Translations under genes and position numbers: made by a program
In this document: positions 44,250-55,084 of the stretch, piece after piece
Position numbering within the stretch: the stretch's first letter is position 1
Layout of the letters: every line of letters begins with the position of its first letter
NCBI GenBank assembly: GCA_964016985.1
Contig: OZ024830.1
Coordinates: 17,016,419-17,080,418 of the forward strand
DNA: 64,000 nt
Reading direction: 5' to 3'
Origin: Anodontia alba
Taxonomy: Eukaryota; Mollusca; Bivalvia; Lucinida; Lucinidae
Notes under the pieces: generated by a model
The model's input: the letters and a program-made list of their open reading frames with translations, nothing else
Told to the model about the DNA's origin: nothing
Database searches by the model: none

Positions 44250-44469
44250 TGAGCCGCAATGTCAGAAAACGTACTTTCGGACATATGCGCCCAGTGAAGT
44301 TTCAGATCAAACTGCGCGGAGGATCTTCGTTAGGCGCGTTTTGTCTAACCCAGGATGCAAAGTTTCTACATGTCGACAAAAAGGCACTGATCAGAATGCG
44401 CGGAGGCGTAGTTGTAGCGCCTAGTATTGCACACATGTGAGACGGTACGTTTTCTTCCGTTGCGGCTCA
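44250..44469. mobile_element. MITE family L, full copy, 20 bp upstream of exon 4
   Basis: Ends TGAGCCGCAATGTCAGAAAA and TTTTCTTCCGTTGCGGCTCA, with TA on both sides (44248-44249, 44470-44471). Inside are CATATGCGCCCAGTGAAGTT and repeated ATCAGA.TGCGCGGAGG motifs. The right end is only 21 bp from exon 4, so its last bases precede the polypyrimidine tract. Half copies lie before exons 5 and 7. Confidence 0.85.
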
Positions 44470-44490
44470 TATCTTATTTTTTCTTTTCAG

Positions 44491-44594
44491 TATTGGACTG
44501 ACCCACGCATTGCTTGGAACGCCTCCGATTATTCCAATATAAGTGAAATTGATATTAATTGGGCCTGGAGACCAGAGTTCTTTGTCTCCAACTC
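44491..44594 (+). CDS. Nicotinic receptor subunit exon 4: loops D and A region
   Basis: Residues 88-121 plus two bases of 122. Acceptor TTCTTTTCAG ending 44490, donor AACTC/GTAAGT at 44594/44595; enters phase 0, leaves phase 2. Peptide parts YWTDPRIAWNASDYSNIS and INWAWRPEFFVSNS are unmistakable: W.DpRl.W after the loop D Trp (W89), then the W.P[DE] of loop A. The loop A Tyr of ligand-binding alpha subunits is replaced by Ser (S120). Two glycosylation sequons, NAS (97-99) and NIS (103-105), are visible. Length 104 bp compares with about 110 bp for the matching vertebrate exon. Intron 4, to 53630, is the longest at about 9 kb and holds the LINE. Confidence 0.95.
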
Positions 44595-45299
44595 GTAAGT
44601 AAATCACTTTTTTGGGGGTCACATGCGATTAAAAAACAGGATGTTTACTGCCCTTTTAACATCACTCCGAGAGACGACGTTTTTACTTGGTGTTTTATTT
44701 TAAATGACAAAAAAAAAAAAAAAAAAAAAAAAATCCTATAAGAAACCATTTGTCATTTCTGTTCTGTACTTTGTTCTTATTTATTTACCCTTACAGCAAA
44801 ATTTTAACCAAAAATGTGTCTAACCTATACTATGTCCACAGTAAAAAGATTTTTGGGAATTTTTTATGTAAGAGATTTTTTTTATTTTACCTTTCATTGC
44901 GGATTTTTAATGCTTTACGACAAATTTTTTTGAAAAAAAAATCAGAAAATTTGAACAAGTAAACTTGTTGAAAGCCTGTCTGCAATTTTCTTAACCTGTC
45001 AAATTTTGCATAATTTGCATAATTTGCAGCCATTTCTATTTTGAGAAAAAGTCTGATTACATGTTTTTAAGAAACAATGAACAGAATAAAACTGTTTGTG
45101 TATAAGTAATTACGACAAAATGTTTGGATTAAATCATGATAAAAGTTTGCTTATTTACGCAGTCTGTGAGAATCACCAGGCAAAAAACGACTTTATGAAA
45201 GATGTTGAAAGCAGGGTAAGTTATCTGAACGAAGCTGATAAACTGTTGTCATCATTTTCCGCGACTTGCCTGTCATTCATGGGTTTACGGTCAAAGGCG
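44595..45299. other. Intron 4 DNA, no feature recognised
   Basis: Poly-A at 44708-44734, short A-rich runs near 44930, and AT-rich sequence with a TTTGCATAATTTGCATAA duplication (45005-45030). No exon motif or repeat family recognised. Confidence 0.5.
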
Positions 45300-45544
45300 C
45301 CTGGCCCCGAGGTTATACTATTTTTCATGCTCAGCTCAGATGAGCATGAAATTTTTCATGCTAATATCTCAGATTGCTAACAATTGCCAATTCTTTCTTG
45401 CTAAACATAGCTGAGCATGAAATTTTCTCTGCTAATAAATATGAAAATGCCAACTATTGTTGGCATTTTCATATTTATTAGCAGAGAAAATTTCATGCTC
45501 AGCTGGGTTGAGCATGAAAAAGTTTTATAACCTCGGGGGCCAGG
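45300..45544. mobile_element. Foldback MITE with CCTGGCCCCGAGG ends
   Basis: CCTGGCCCCGAGGTTATACT is mirrored by TATAACCTCGGGGGCCAGG. Inside there are repeated GCTGAGCATGAAATTTT blocks and a perfect palindrome AAATATGAAAATGCCAAC and complement (about 45435-45485). No clear target duplication. Confidence 0.82.
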
Positions 45545-45655
45545 TTCCATAAAACTAAGCACATTTTTACAAGATAGGCAACTTGTGTGTGCCTTCCTGT
45601 TTGCTTTGCTGCAAATCAGTCTACTTATGAAAAGGTGTTTTCTCTCAAAGGAAAT

Positions 45656-45951
45656 CATTACGAAAGCATGCCTATTCAATATATAGAAAATTTCACCCCC
45701 CTCAAAAAATGAAAAAAAAAAAAAAAAAAAAAAATCAAATAAAAAACTCTGATATTTTCATATTTCTGCTCAAAACATAGATTGTGGGTACTTGTTAGAA
45801 CCGCCTGGCCGAGGTGGTTCTAACGAGTACCCAGAATCTATGTTTTTGAGCAAAAATAAGAAAAATAATGTATACCCATGTGAATCGCAGTTTTACTATA
45901 CAAAAGTGGGATTTAAGGGGGGTCAAAATGATATAGACATGTTTTCGTGAT
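45656..45951 (+). mobile_element. Hairpin MITE family A (copy 8)
   Basis: CATTACGAAAGCATGCCTAT to CATGTTTTCGTGAT. It contains a poly-A expansion (45714-45734) and a centre with mismatches (GCCTGGCCGAGGT). Confidence 0.9.
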
Positions 45952-46433
45952 AAATTTGCTTCCACTTGGTGAAGATTCTTTCCTTTTAGAGTAAACCTCT
46001 TTTCAGAAGGGGAAAATAATAATGAAATAATTGCCTTTGCTGGAAGTGAATTCATTCCCCTCAAAGTGAAAAATCATAGATACTTGTCTTTAAATATAAG
46101 AAAGTTACTTGTCTTTACATATAAGAAAATATTAACACTCCGGCATTTATCCAACACGAAAGCATGCTGGTTCCCCAAATCAGAAGGTTTTCAATCACAA
46201 CGGTCGGGAATCGGGTAGTAAAAAATGTACTTCCGTGGTTGAGAGTGAGATGCATTCTCATATCTATATATAACACCTTTTAAGAATATTTTGATCCTTC
46301 CGTCACAATTAATCTTCGAACTCCGAAGTGTCAACATCGACTGAATAACCCACCAACCAACTATTAAGTCTGATTTGCTGCCTGCAGTTCTTTTCAACGC
46401 CTCGAGACAGTACATTTTCTACGGGTCCCCATT

Positions 46434-46937
46434 ATGGACAATGGCGGATGGGAAAGACCACGTTAAGATAGAACTGACTTTCCGGAAAGCAACTTACCAA
46501 CGTTTCGACAAGAAGGGGGCCGAAAGTAGGATGCGGCCTACATCCCCTGCTGGCGAGTGGCCTCGCAGCCCGCTCCAGCTCGACGACCGACGACTACTAC
46601 AAGAAAGACGCCAGCTCGCCCACCAACGCCCTGTGTGGAGAAGGAGACGCCACCACCACCAGCACAGACTCTACCAGACACTACAAGGTCTACCATCATA
46701 CACGACCGCATACAAAAGACAGCCATCACAGAGCCAGCACCAGCCGTCATTCGACCACCAACACCGCCTCCTACTCCAGACAGTCCGCCGAAGAAGACAG
46801 CGCCAGCCAGCAAGGAGAAATGCCGTACCAGTTACATCAGCTACGAGTTCTCATACCCACTACACGAGAAGTACGACCTCCAGGGAGTTACCAACGTCAA
46901 GATGATGGATGCCGACATCGTGATCGTCAAAGCCTAG
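46434..46937 (+). other. GC-rich patch with overlapping proline-rich and basic frames, unrecognised
   Basis: A sharp rise in GC within AT-rich intron 4. One frame starts at ATG 46443 (MADGKDHVKIELTFRKATYQ, RFDKKGAES) and continues Arg/His/Gln-rich to 46905. A second frame, open from a TAG near 46526 to a TAG at 46935-46937, reads proline-rich (PARRPTTTTRKTPARPPTP, RPPTPPPTPDSPPKK) then ordinary sequence (YEFSYPLHEKYDLQGVTNVK, MMDADIVIVKA). The first frame's start followed by the second frame's end would look like one protein broken by a shift. It could be a remnant of a transposon gene, a nested gene or chance in CAC/CAG-rich DNA. Continuing 46938-47330 remains GC-richer without a clear frame. 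Confidence 0.3.
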
Positions 46938-47837
46938 CGCCTCCAACGCCCAGATGAGATATCTACCGGTCTTCTTTACCATATATCTACCAGTCTTCTT
47001 TATGTACCAGCTCAACGCAAGATACAAGAAATAGATCATGATAAAGGGACCCACCAGCAAACACAACGTTCAGCACATCTGTGAACACATAGAGAAGGAA
47101 CTGGAGCTCGAGCTGTGTACCTACTGCATTATGTAGTCGGAATTGACACGCATTGGGTACGAGATTAGAAGCTCAAACATTTCGGGCGACAGTCAAAATT
47201 CTGCAACTTACAGGCTGGACTACTATTCACCCACAAGGTCTAGATACGCCCGCACCGTGTCTGGACATGCACGCAGCCCGTGTCTGGGCGAGATGACCTA
47301 GTTATGAATTATAACTAGGCATGGTTTGAAGCCAACCAAGTAGTCCAGTAAAACTAATGCGAATTTTCCGGCGCTGTCTCCATGTGACTCAGTTGCCTGG
47401 TAGCGTTAAAATCTGAAGATAGATAGATACGTTGTATTTTGATTTATGAGATAAGGTACCTGTGTATACGTTCACATATGTGGCCAATTTCGTCTCTAGA
47501 AAGCAACTAAAGCATCCAGGCGAACATATTTACGAAAAGAATTTAGTAACCGTTGAAGCACCTTTAGTCCTCGGATGGACGGGTTTACGACAAGAATTTA
47601 CTTATGAAATCACAAAGAACCCAAGAAATACGAAATACGATTGTCCGAATTCAGTTGTTTTCCAGCTACTTCGTGACGACTGGTCTTTGTGCCGAAAACA
47701 ATAGTTTTTGAAAGCAGAGCGAGGATTGGCCAACCACTCGGCAGCTATCTCTCGTGACGGAGAAGGCCGGGACTGCGTTCAATAAAGCTATTCACTCTCG
47801 AGAGTTTTCCCAAACTATTTTGCATCTTTTTCACGTT

Positions 47838-48278
47838 TATTATTGCATAAAAAGCAGTGCTGCACTTTTTAACAGCCGTGCATTAACCGGCGAAAAGCCG
47901 TGTATTAACAAGGCAATTCACGCGCTGTTAATGCACGGCTACGCAACTTTCAGTATGATCCTACCGGGGCCACAGATATGCTGCCGTTACGAGATGAGTA
48001 CTGACCGGCCCTAGAACGAGCATAGTCCGGTGAAATTACGTTCGCGAGACATCGGTGAAAAGGCGAAACAAAATAGTGCAAGAAATAATGCGAAATGTAG
48101 CAAATGTATTTTAGTTTTTATGCAATAATAGCGATCGAACATGGTTTTCAATGCATTAAAAGTCGCCAGGTCCCTTGGGAGGTGTTGAAAACCGCGGCCT
48201 TCGGCCTCGGTTTTCAACACCTCTCACGGGACCTGGCGAATGTTAATGCATGAAAAACCATGTTTGATCGCTATATTG
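47838..48278. mobile_element. Composite foldback repeat D (copy 2)
   Basis: Near-identical to 14312-14750: TATTATTGCATAAAAAGCAG, AACAGCCGTGCATTAACCGG, GCAAGAAATAATGCGAAATG and the hairpin GGGAGGTGTTGAAAACCGCG with complement. Located in intron 4. Confidence 0.85.
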
Positions 48279-48742
48279 TAAATCCGTCTTATGCGACCTT
48301 AAATTAGAGAGTAGGCATTATTCTCGTTGATGAGACTTGATATTAGATCAAATAAATTATATCAATAATTATTAAATTTATAAGGGATCAAATGTATTAT
48401 ATCAAACCAGTAAACATTTCCATTCTTTTTTTTTTTTGTCACGAACAAGCATACAAAAATTATTCTCTTAGGCCGCCAATTTCGTTGTGTCAAAAGACAG
48501 TGTGGGAATAGGTACCGTTTGCCGAAAACCGCGAACGTCTCGCTTAAGGGTACAGTTCACGCAAACGATCCCAGCCGTGTTTGTAGCCCTTTTCAGCCTT
48601 TTCCCTACCTGGAATATTATTTTGTTATATATCATTTTATTCATTTTTGAAGTTTCAAATATATTGAATTGTTTTCTTTTTATCTGAGTGGTAAGCAAAA
48701 TATGCCATTACAGCTCTGTCAACATTATTGTTGATTCAGTAT
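48279..48742. other. Intron 4 DNA, no feature recognised
   Basis: AT-rich, with a poly-T at 48427-48438. Short frames at 48468-48698 on both strands overlap and show no family motif. Confidence 0.45.
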
Positions 48743-48915
48743 TAAAGGCTCCATAGTCCTCATAAACAGTTTTTATCCAAGAAAGGTTTAATAAATTGAT
48801 ATATAGTATTAATACGACCATAAAATGTGGTATCTGACAGCCTGTAAAATTTCAGTTCGTCTCTCGTTTTTGAATTGGATAAAAATGAAACGATTTTTAT
48901 CGTATCTCTGAATTA
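48743..48915. mobile_element. MITE family I (copy 3), interrupted by the LINE
   Basis: TTAA then AGGCTCCATAGTCCTCATAA, GGTATCTGACAGCCTGTAAA and a centre with TCGTATCTCTGAATTAATGT. After the LINE (52058) the arm resumes as ACATTAATTCAGAATGCGTG and ACTAACTGAAAT. So the LINE landed in the palindromic centre. Confidence 0.7.
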
Positions 48916-51900
48916 ATGTTGGCAATATGGATAGAAATCAAGGTAAAGAATGAATTATTTCTAATAGGTTTATTTTATAGCCCCTCAACAGCTGATGCTC
49001 AGTTCTTTAACAATTTAAATTTAAACATAGAAAGAGCCCTTGAACATTCCAAAAACCTTATTATTGTTGGAGGCCTAAATGAAGACCAACTTAATCCTAA
49101 TTTTCATAACTTAAAGGATGTTTTACTTATCAACTCCATGTCAAATGTTATTAATGAACCAACCCGACAACAAGCACTTCTTGACCCAATTATTATTCCA
49201 GAGGACTTGCCTTTTCTTGACTCTGGCACCATAGCTGTTCCAGCCAATATTAGTGACCATAAAGCAACATATTTAACATTACCCTTCCAATATGATACAG
49301 AAGGTGTTTTCAATAGATTGATTTTTTTTATATAAAAGGGCAAATTTTACATTACTGAAACAAAAATATCTAACTTTGATTGGACTTGTCTAAGGGAAGG
49401 AACTCTGGATGAAGCCTGTTCTAAGTTTAATAATACTTTTCTTAACTTTGTTAATTTGTGTATTCCGTCAAAAAATGTACTTACCAGACCTGACGATAAA
49501 CCTTGGTATGATTGTGAAATAAGAAGAGTGTCTAGAAAAAGAGACAGGTTAAAACGTAAATTCAACAAATCAGGAAATCTTAACATTTTGGCAAGGTACA
49601 AGTTTTTTCTCAATAAAGTTAATAATTTAAAACGGCATGCAAAAGAGCAATTTTACAATAACTTGGAATTTTCCATATCTGACTTTCACTCAAATGATAG
49701 AAAACAATTTTGGAAGGTTGTACGTCACTTTGTTAAAGGAAATAGCAGCTCTTCTTCAATTCCACCTCTCAATTCCTATCCGGTCACTGGTCAAAATGAC
49801 TTCTGTTTTTCAACCGAAGATAAGGCTGAATTGTTAAATAAATATTTTACATCTATCTCCACTGTAAATGATGAAAATGCAACATTGCCTGCTTTTGAAT
49901 ATAAATGTCAAAATAGAATATCTAGTATTACATGTACACCAGATGAAGTTGCTGCCCTCATTGAACTTTTAAATCCCAACAAGGCAACAGGGCCAGATGG
50001 AATTAGTAATAAAATGTTAAAAGCTGTTTCTAAAAATATTGCTGTACCCCTTAGCATTCTTTTTAATAGATCTTTCAGGGAAGGTAAGTTTGGAGAAATC
50101 TATAAATATTCTAATGTAATACCATTACCCAAAAAGGGAGATAACTCTGATCCTTCAACATTTAGACCAGTTTCACTCTTAAGTAACGTTGGTAAGCTGC
50201 AGGAAAGAATAGCTTTTAAACATATTTTTAACATTTTACATGAAAATGATTTACTTTATAAAAATCAATCTGGGTTTTTGCCTAATCATTCTACAACTTT
50301 CCAACTTATTGACATATACCATCACATCTGTCAAACTTTTGATAATAATCAATATTATTCCATGGTTTTCTTAGACGTTTCTAAGGCTTTTGATAGAGTG
50401 TGGCACAAGGGACTTATCTTCAAATTAAACAATTTGGCATAGAAGGGGAATTACTCGAATGGATAAGTGACTATTTAAGTGGAGAAAGCAAAAAGTTGTT
50501 ATAAGAAATAGCTCATCAAGCTTGAGGAGGGTTAATGCTGGGGTTCCTCAAGGTTCTGTTCTTGGCCTTTTATTATTTTTGGTTTATATCAATGATATAT
50601 CTGAATCTTTACTTAGTCTTACACGTCTATTTGCTGATGATAGCTCTCTATTTTACTCTGCAGCAAACATTAAAGACATTGAAGGTGTTATCAATCACGA
50701 CTTACGTATGTTAGTTAGCTGGGCTGCTCAGTGGTTAATCAATTTTAATCCCCTTAAAACTGAAGCAATGCTTTTTACCCTAAGACTTATTGAATCACTA
50801 CCAAATTTAATTTTTGACGGTACACCTATAAAATTTGCAACAGAACATAAACATTTAGGTTTAACATTTAGCAAATATGGACAATGGCACAATCATATTG
50901 AAAATATACTTAAAAGTATTTCTAAAGCTATTAGTATAATGAGGAAACTCAGATATACGTTTAGTCGTGTTGCACTAAACCAAATATACCTTTCATACTT
51001 ACTGCCCATCATTGAGTATTCTTGTGTTGTATGGGACGGCTGCACAGAAAGAGACATTGAGTCTCTCCAAAAACTGCCCGCATTGTTACTGGCTTAACAA
51101 GATCAGTTTCCTTAGATAACCTTTACAAAGACTGGGTGGGTGGCACTTATCGAAAGACGGAAGTAGCAGAAACTTATCTTCATGTATATCAGTTAATGGT
51201 CTTGTTCCTTCATATGTGTCTGATTTAATTCCTCCGCTTGTTGGAGAAACAAATGCCTATAATTTACGAAATAATAACAATATTACTGTTCCCTTTTGCA
51301 GGACAGAAATTTCCCAAAAATCATGTATTCCTTCGTCTATTTCGGCATGGAATTCGCTTGGCATAGAGTTACGTAATTCACCGTCTCTGTCTAGCTTTAA
51401 ATATCAGTTGAAAAAAAAAAACCCAAAATAATTCAATAGTTCCAACATACTACAAAGTTGGTAGTAGATACATCTCAGTCCTACATGCAAGAATTAGAAA
51501 CAACTGTAGTAATTTATTTTTTGATCTACATATTAATCATCTGTCACCAAGTCCTACATGCAGCTGTTCTGAAGAAGTTGAAGATGCAGAGCATTATTTC
51601 TTTAGATGCTCACACTTTATCAATAAACGAATTGCACTGTTTCGATCAACGAGGAATTTCAACCCACTAAATGTTAATAAACTTTTGTTCGGAAATGAAA
51701 ATCTCACACCAGAAGAAAATGTTACTATTTTCACAGCCGTCCAAACTTTTATCAAGGACACCAGAAGGTTCACCGATTAGTCTGCTGTTCACAAAGGCCA
51801 GTTTGACAATTCATCTTATGACATTCCATTCCATTATCTTATTATTTATTTGATTACTATATTATTTACATTATTATACCTTTCACTCCATCACCTTTTC

Positions 51901-52058
51901 GTATTTTTGTTGTGCTTACTTGTTTACTTTGCCATTATCATGTGTCTGAATATTGCTGTAATAAAGTTCTGTTAGGGGAGGGCCGTAACTAATGTTGGCA
52001 GAACTTGTGGCCCGACCCTATTGGTTGTTTAGAAGATGCAATAAAATATGTTTAAACT
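48916..52058 (+). mobile_element. Jockey-like non-LTR retrotransposon (LINE), 5'-truncated
   Basis: Partial endonuclease, reverse transcriptase and C-terminal zinc-knuckle-like region on the plus strand, with a 3' untranslated region ending GCAATAAAATATGTTTAAAC. No poly-A tail beyond that. The 5' end starts inside the endonuclease, so ORF1 is absent. The element lies in receptor intron 4, in the same direction as the receptor gene. Confidence 0.88.
48925..51780 (+). pseudogene. LINE ORF2 protein remnant: endonuclease + reverse transcriptase
   Basis: Endonuclease part: LFLIGLFYSPS, IIVGGLNEDQLN (the usual GDFN reads GGLN) and NISDHKATYLTL. A TAA at 49333-49335 interrupts it. RT part: VIPLPKKGDNSDPSTFRPVS, QSGFLPNHSTT, VFLDVSKAFDRVWHKG (first catalytic Asp). 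A break around 50440-50520 follows. Then AGVPQGSVLGLLLFLVYIND and LFADDSSLF (catalytic Asp pair), IKFATEHKHLGLTF and LPIIEYSCVVWDG. A further shift near 51097 precedes PSSISAWNSLGIELRNSP. The C-terminus has CSCSEEVEDAEHYFFRC, a Cys/His knuckle typical of this clade, and stops at TAG 51778-51780. Three or more breaks make it inactive. Confidence 0.9.
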
Positions 52059-52059
52059 A

Positions 52060-52893
52060 ACATTAATTCAGAATGCGTGACTAACTGAAATATTAAAGCT
52101 AGAAATCTATAGTTTTTTATATGGTTTCACATTTTAATGAGGAACACACTTATATAGAAATGTAAAAATTCTTAAAAATAATATTTTAAACCATACTGTA
52201 TCCTTAATCAAATTCATCCCACGGACCAGTGATGCACCGAAAACATGAACCAAAGTGCAAAGAAATACCGCATCGGACGAGTAATATTCTATTGAGACAT
52301 GAATTCTCGCCATTGAAAAGTTTTCACTTCAGAATAATAATGGGCAAATATGTTCTAAATATAATAGATTTTTAATGATTTTCTCTTTCCTCGCCGGGAG
52401 CTCTTCATTGGTCGTGTTTACTGAACGATCAAACCGAGTGAGCGATTTGCTATTCTTTGAAAAAGATAACCCTCCACAATCAACTCTCTTTATACCGATA
52501 CTCTATAAAATGACACTGTTCATTATAATGATACTTTGACTAGCACGGAGCCTTCGCAAATTTGTATTGGATCATCTGGGTCAAATGAAAATGTGTGTTC
52601 GAACATGCGCAAAATGCCCAGATTTAGATTCATCCCGCGCATGCGCAAAGTCTTATAAGGACTTAATAAAACATATTCCGTTATTTCGGGTTGTTTGACG
52701 CTTTCTTTGTTCCGAACAATTCCCATTTTACAGAACGTATTTCAACATCTTTTCGTGTTGGCAAACTGCGATGTAAGCATACGGATATAGGAAGTTCGTT
52801 TACGACATAAACATATCAGTTTTTTTTTTTTTAATTTTTTTTTTTATTTTTATTTTCTAATTGACAGAACATGAACTTTGGTGCATTTCGTTT

Positions 52894-52932
<39 letters not shown>

Positions 52933-53241
52933 TATAGACGCCGCAATTATGAATATTTAAATAATCCTTTATAAAACGTCGGTAGTTTATATGTTCTGGT
53001 CCTGTATGATCACTGTCTCGTTCCGGGAATTTTGAAAATTTATTTGAGGGGTCACTGATGAGGCCTTCTTTGCCGAAGCTAGCTAGTCTGTCCCAGAAAA
53101 CGTAAAAAGTTCACCTGGTTTTAGTTTTGTGGGAGTATTTATTGATCTCAAAGACCATTCATTTTAGAATTTATTCATGATGTTGTAAAGCCTTATTCTA
53201 ACACACCTCGCCCATTTAGTCAGTGGTAAGAAAACGTATTT
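52060..53241. other. Intron 4 DNA, decayed repeats and poly-A
   Basis: 52545-52665 has a repeat with AACATGCGCAAAATGCCCAG and CGCGCATGCGCAAAGTC, related to 14213 and 17960. Poly-T/poly-A and a short TA run at 52820-52935. No exon motif found. Confidence 0.5.
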
Positions 53242-53522
53242 CATTACGCAAGCACTCCTATTCATATATATTGACAATTTTACAACCCAAAAACTGAAAA
53301 GTTTCAGATAAAAAAAATCCGATATTTTTCATATTTCTGTTCAAAACATAGATTGTGGGTACTCGTTAGAACCGCCTCGCCGAGGCGGTTCTAACGAGTA
53401 CCCATAATCTATGTTTTTGAGCAGAAATAAGAAAATTAATATATACCCTAGTAAAACCCAGTTTTACTATATAAAAGTGGGGTTTAAGGGGGTCAAAATT
53501 ATATAGGTATGTTTTCATGATG
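53242..53522 (+). mobile_element. Hairpin MITE family A (copy 9)
   Basis: CATTACGCAAGCACTCCTAT to GTATGTTTTCATGATG, with a perfect centre hairpin around GCCTCGCCGAGGC. It lies 109 bp upstream of receptor exon 5. Confidence 0.92.
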
Positions 53523-53530
53523 TTATTGTG

Positions 53531-53619
53531 CAACGATTAAATAGACGCGCAGGCTGATTTGCGTCTTCATTGGGCGCTCATGTCAGAAGGTACGTATTCT
53601 GACTTAGCGTTTCATGTTA
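53531..53619. mobile_element. MITE family L half copy, 11 bp upstream of exon 5
   Basis: GACGCGCAGGCTGATTTGCG, TTCATTGGGCGCTCATGTCA and GGTACGTATTCTGACTTAGC, ending CATGTTATAT. This is the outer half of family L. Only ATTTTCAG separates it from the exon, so the acceptor's upstream pyrimidine and branch region is MITE sequence. Confidence 0.7.
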
Positions 53620-53630
53620 TATATTTTCAG

Positions 53631-53844
53631 GGCTGACAGTTTCACATTCTATGGATACGTTGACGATGACGTACGGTTTCGTGTCTACAGCACAGGCGCC
53701 GTTCGATGGGTCCAGATGATGATGCAGACGACATCTTGTGACGTAAACATTGCAAAGTTTCCCTTTGATACTCAGACATGTTACATAGAGCTTACCTTCT
53801 GGGGGCTGAATGGCATAGACGTCGAGGCGAACTTAAGTTCTAAG
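53631..53844 (+). CDS. Nicotinic receptor subunit exon 5: Cys-loop and loop B
   Basis: Residues 122-193. Acceptor ATATTTTCAG ending 53630, donor AAG/GTGAGA at 53844/53845; enters phase 2, leaves phase 0. The signature Cys-loop is CDVNIAKFPFDTQTC (C158 to C172, 13 residues between), with the conserved FPFD. Loop B Trp is kept at W179 (LTFWGLNG). The preceding strand RVYSTGAVRWVQMMMQ lacks the usual Trp-x-Pro-Pro that most nicotinic subunits have here, a sign of divergence. The frame runs past the donor into intron, so the simple ORF end at 53907 is not the protein end. Confidence 0.96.
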
Positions 53845-53854
53845 GTGAGAAGGT

Positions 53855-54050
53855 ATGCTGCTCGTGCGGTTACATTTGGACCGCACCTTGCGAAAACGTG
53901 TCTTTGAACATATGCGGATTCGCACAGTCTGATCAGGGCATTTGCTGGCCGCTAATGAAATCAATGGATGTATGAATGTATGACTGAGTAAAGGCCCTGG
54001 TGATATTTTGCGCATGCGCAGAATGATCTGAATCTGCACATTTCACGCAT
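53855..54050. repeat. GATCAGGGC / CATGCGC repeat fragment
   Basis: TGCGGATTCGCACAGTCTGA, TCAGGGCATTTGCTGGCCGC and TTTTGCGCATGCGCAGAATG. Related modules occur at 18080 and 59930. Non-coding, just after the exon 5 donor. Confidence 0.55.
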
Positions 54051-54074
54051 GTTCTAAGTCATGTTTTTGCTTGA

Positions 54075-54354
54075 CATTACGAAAACATGCCTATTCAAAT
54101 ATACTGAAAATTTTACCACAAAAAAGATGAAAATTTACAGATAAAAATTCATGATAATTTTCCTATTTGTGCTCAAAACATAGATTGTGGGAACTCGTTA
54201 GAACCGCCTCGACGAGGCGGTTCTAATGAGTACCCACAATCTATGCTTTTGAGCACAAATAGGAAAAATAATGTATACCCCTGTAAACCCCAGTTTTACC
54301 ATATAAAAGTGGGGGTTAAGGGCGTCAAAATTATATAGGTATGTTTTCGTGATG
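54075..54354 (+). mobile_element. Hairpin MITE family A (copy 10), arms share private changes
   Basis: CATTACGAAAACATGCCTAT to GTATGTTTTCGTGATG. Left arm reads TTTTCCTATTTGTGCTCAAA and right arm TTTGAGCACAAATAGGAAAA, which pair perfectly, whereas other copies have CATATTTCTGCTC on the left and GAGCAGAAATAAG on the right. Both arms thus carry the same private variants. Confidence 0.93.
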
Positions 54355-54462
54355 ACGAGATCCTTTTCATTTATGCCAATTACAAGGATAATTTAACTGC
54401 ATTGCAGATTTTTTCCATGGTTGTATATCCAGATATGCCGTTTTGATCTGGAGGTTGTGGAA

Positions 54463-54741
54463 CATTACGAAAACACGCCTATTCAAATATACTGAAAATT
54501 TTACCACCAAAAAACGAAAATTTTCAGATAAAAAATTCCTATATTTTACATATTTCTGATCAGAACATAGATTGTGGGTACTCGTTAGAACTGCCTTGGC
54601 AAGGCGGTTCTAACGAGTACCCACAATCTACGTTTTTGAGCAGAAATAAGAAAAATAATGTATATCCCTGTAAACCCCAGTTTTGCAATATAAAACTGGG
54701 GTTTAAGGGGATCAAAATTGCATAGGCGTGTTTTCGTGATG
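54463..54741 (+). mobile_element. Hairpin MITE family A (copy 11)
   Basis: CATTACGAAAACACGCCTAT to GCGTGTTTTCGTGATG, centre with GCCTTGGCAAGGC: the two changes T and A in the stem are also paired. It follows copy 10 by 108 bp in the same orientation. Confidence 0.93.
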
Positions 54742-54837
54742 ATCTATCCTCGCTCGAGTCATACATGTACCAAATACTTTAAAATAGCACTAGTTGCTCT
54801 TTTTCTTGTCATTCAGCAATAAAAACTTGAGCTAGAA

Positions 54838-55051
54838 CTGGTCAACCCGGTTAGTATAATATGACCGGATGGAATATCATGTCATGTGTCTGGGGCATGA
54901 TATTTCAGTTAGGCAACACTCTAAAAGTGAGCATTGGGCTCCCTGAGCAGTATTGGGCGGGCACCAAATATTATTTCCCTGTCACGATATGATGAAAGAT
55001 TGTTGACAGTGACGTAAAACCCAAATAAAACAAACAAACAAACAAACTATC
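54838..55051 (+). mobile_element. SINE-like fragment with (AAAC)n tail
   Basis: Body GGCATGATATTTCAGTTAGG, TGGGCTCCCTGAGCAGTATT, then GTTGACAGTGACGTAAAACC, CAAATAAAACAAACAAAC. The tail GTAAAACC...(AAAC)n is similar to that of the SINE at 42896 and 60177, suggesting a shared partner LINE. The tRNA-like head is not recognised. Confidence 0.6.
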
Positions 55052-55084
55052 CACATAAACAAATTACTCTCAAGCGTTTTATTC

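Noticed and set aside
47462..47704. 80-codon frame in intron 4
   Set aside because: No recognisable motif, no splice context and no repeat relation; length is within chance expectation.
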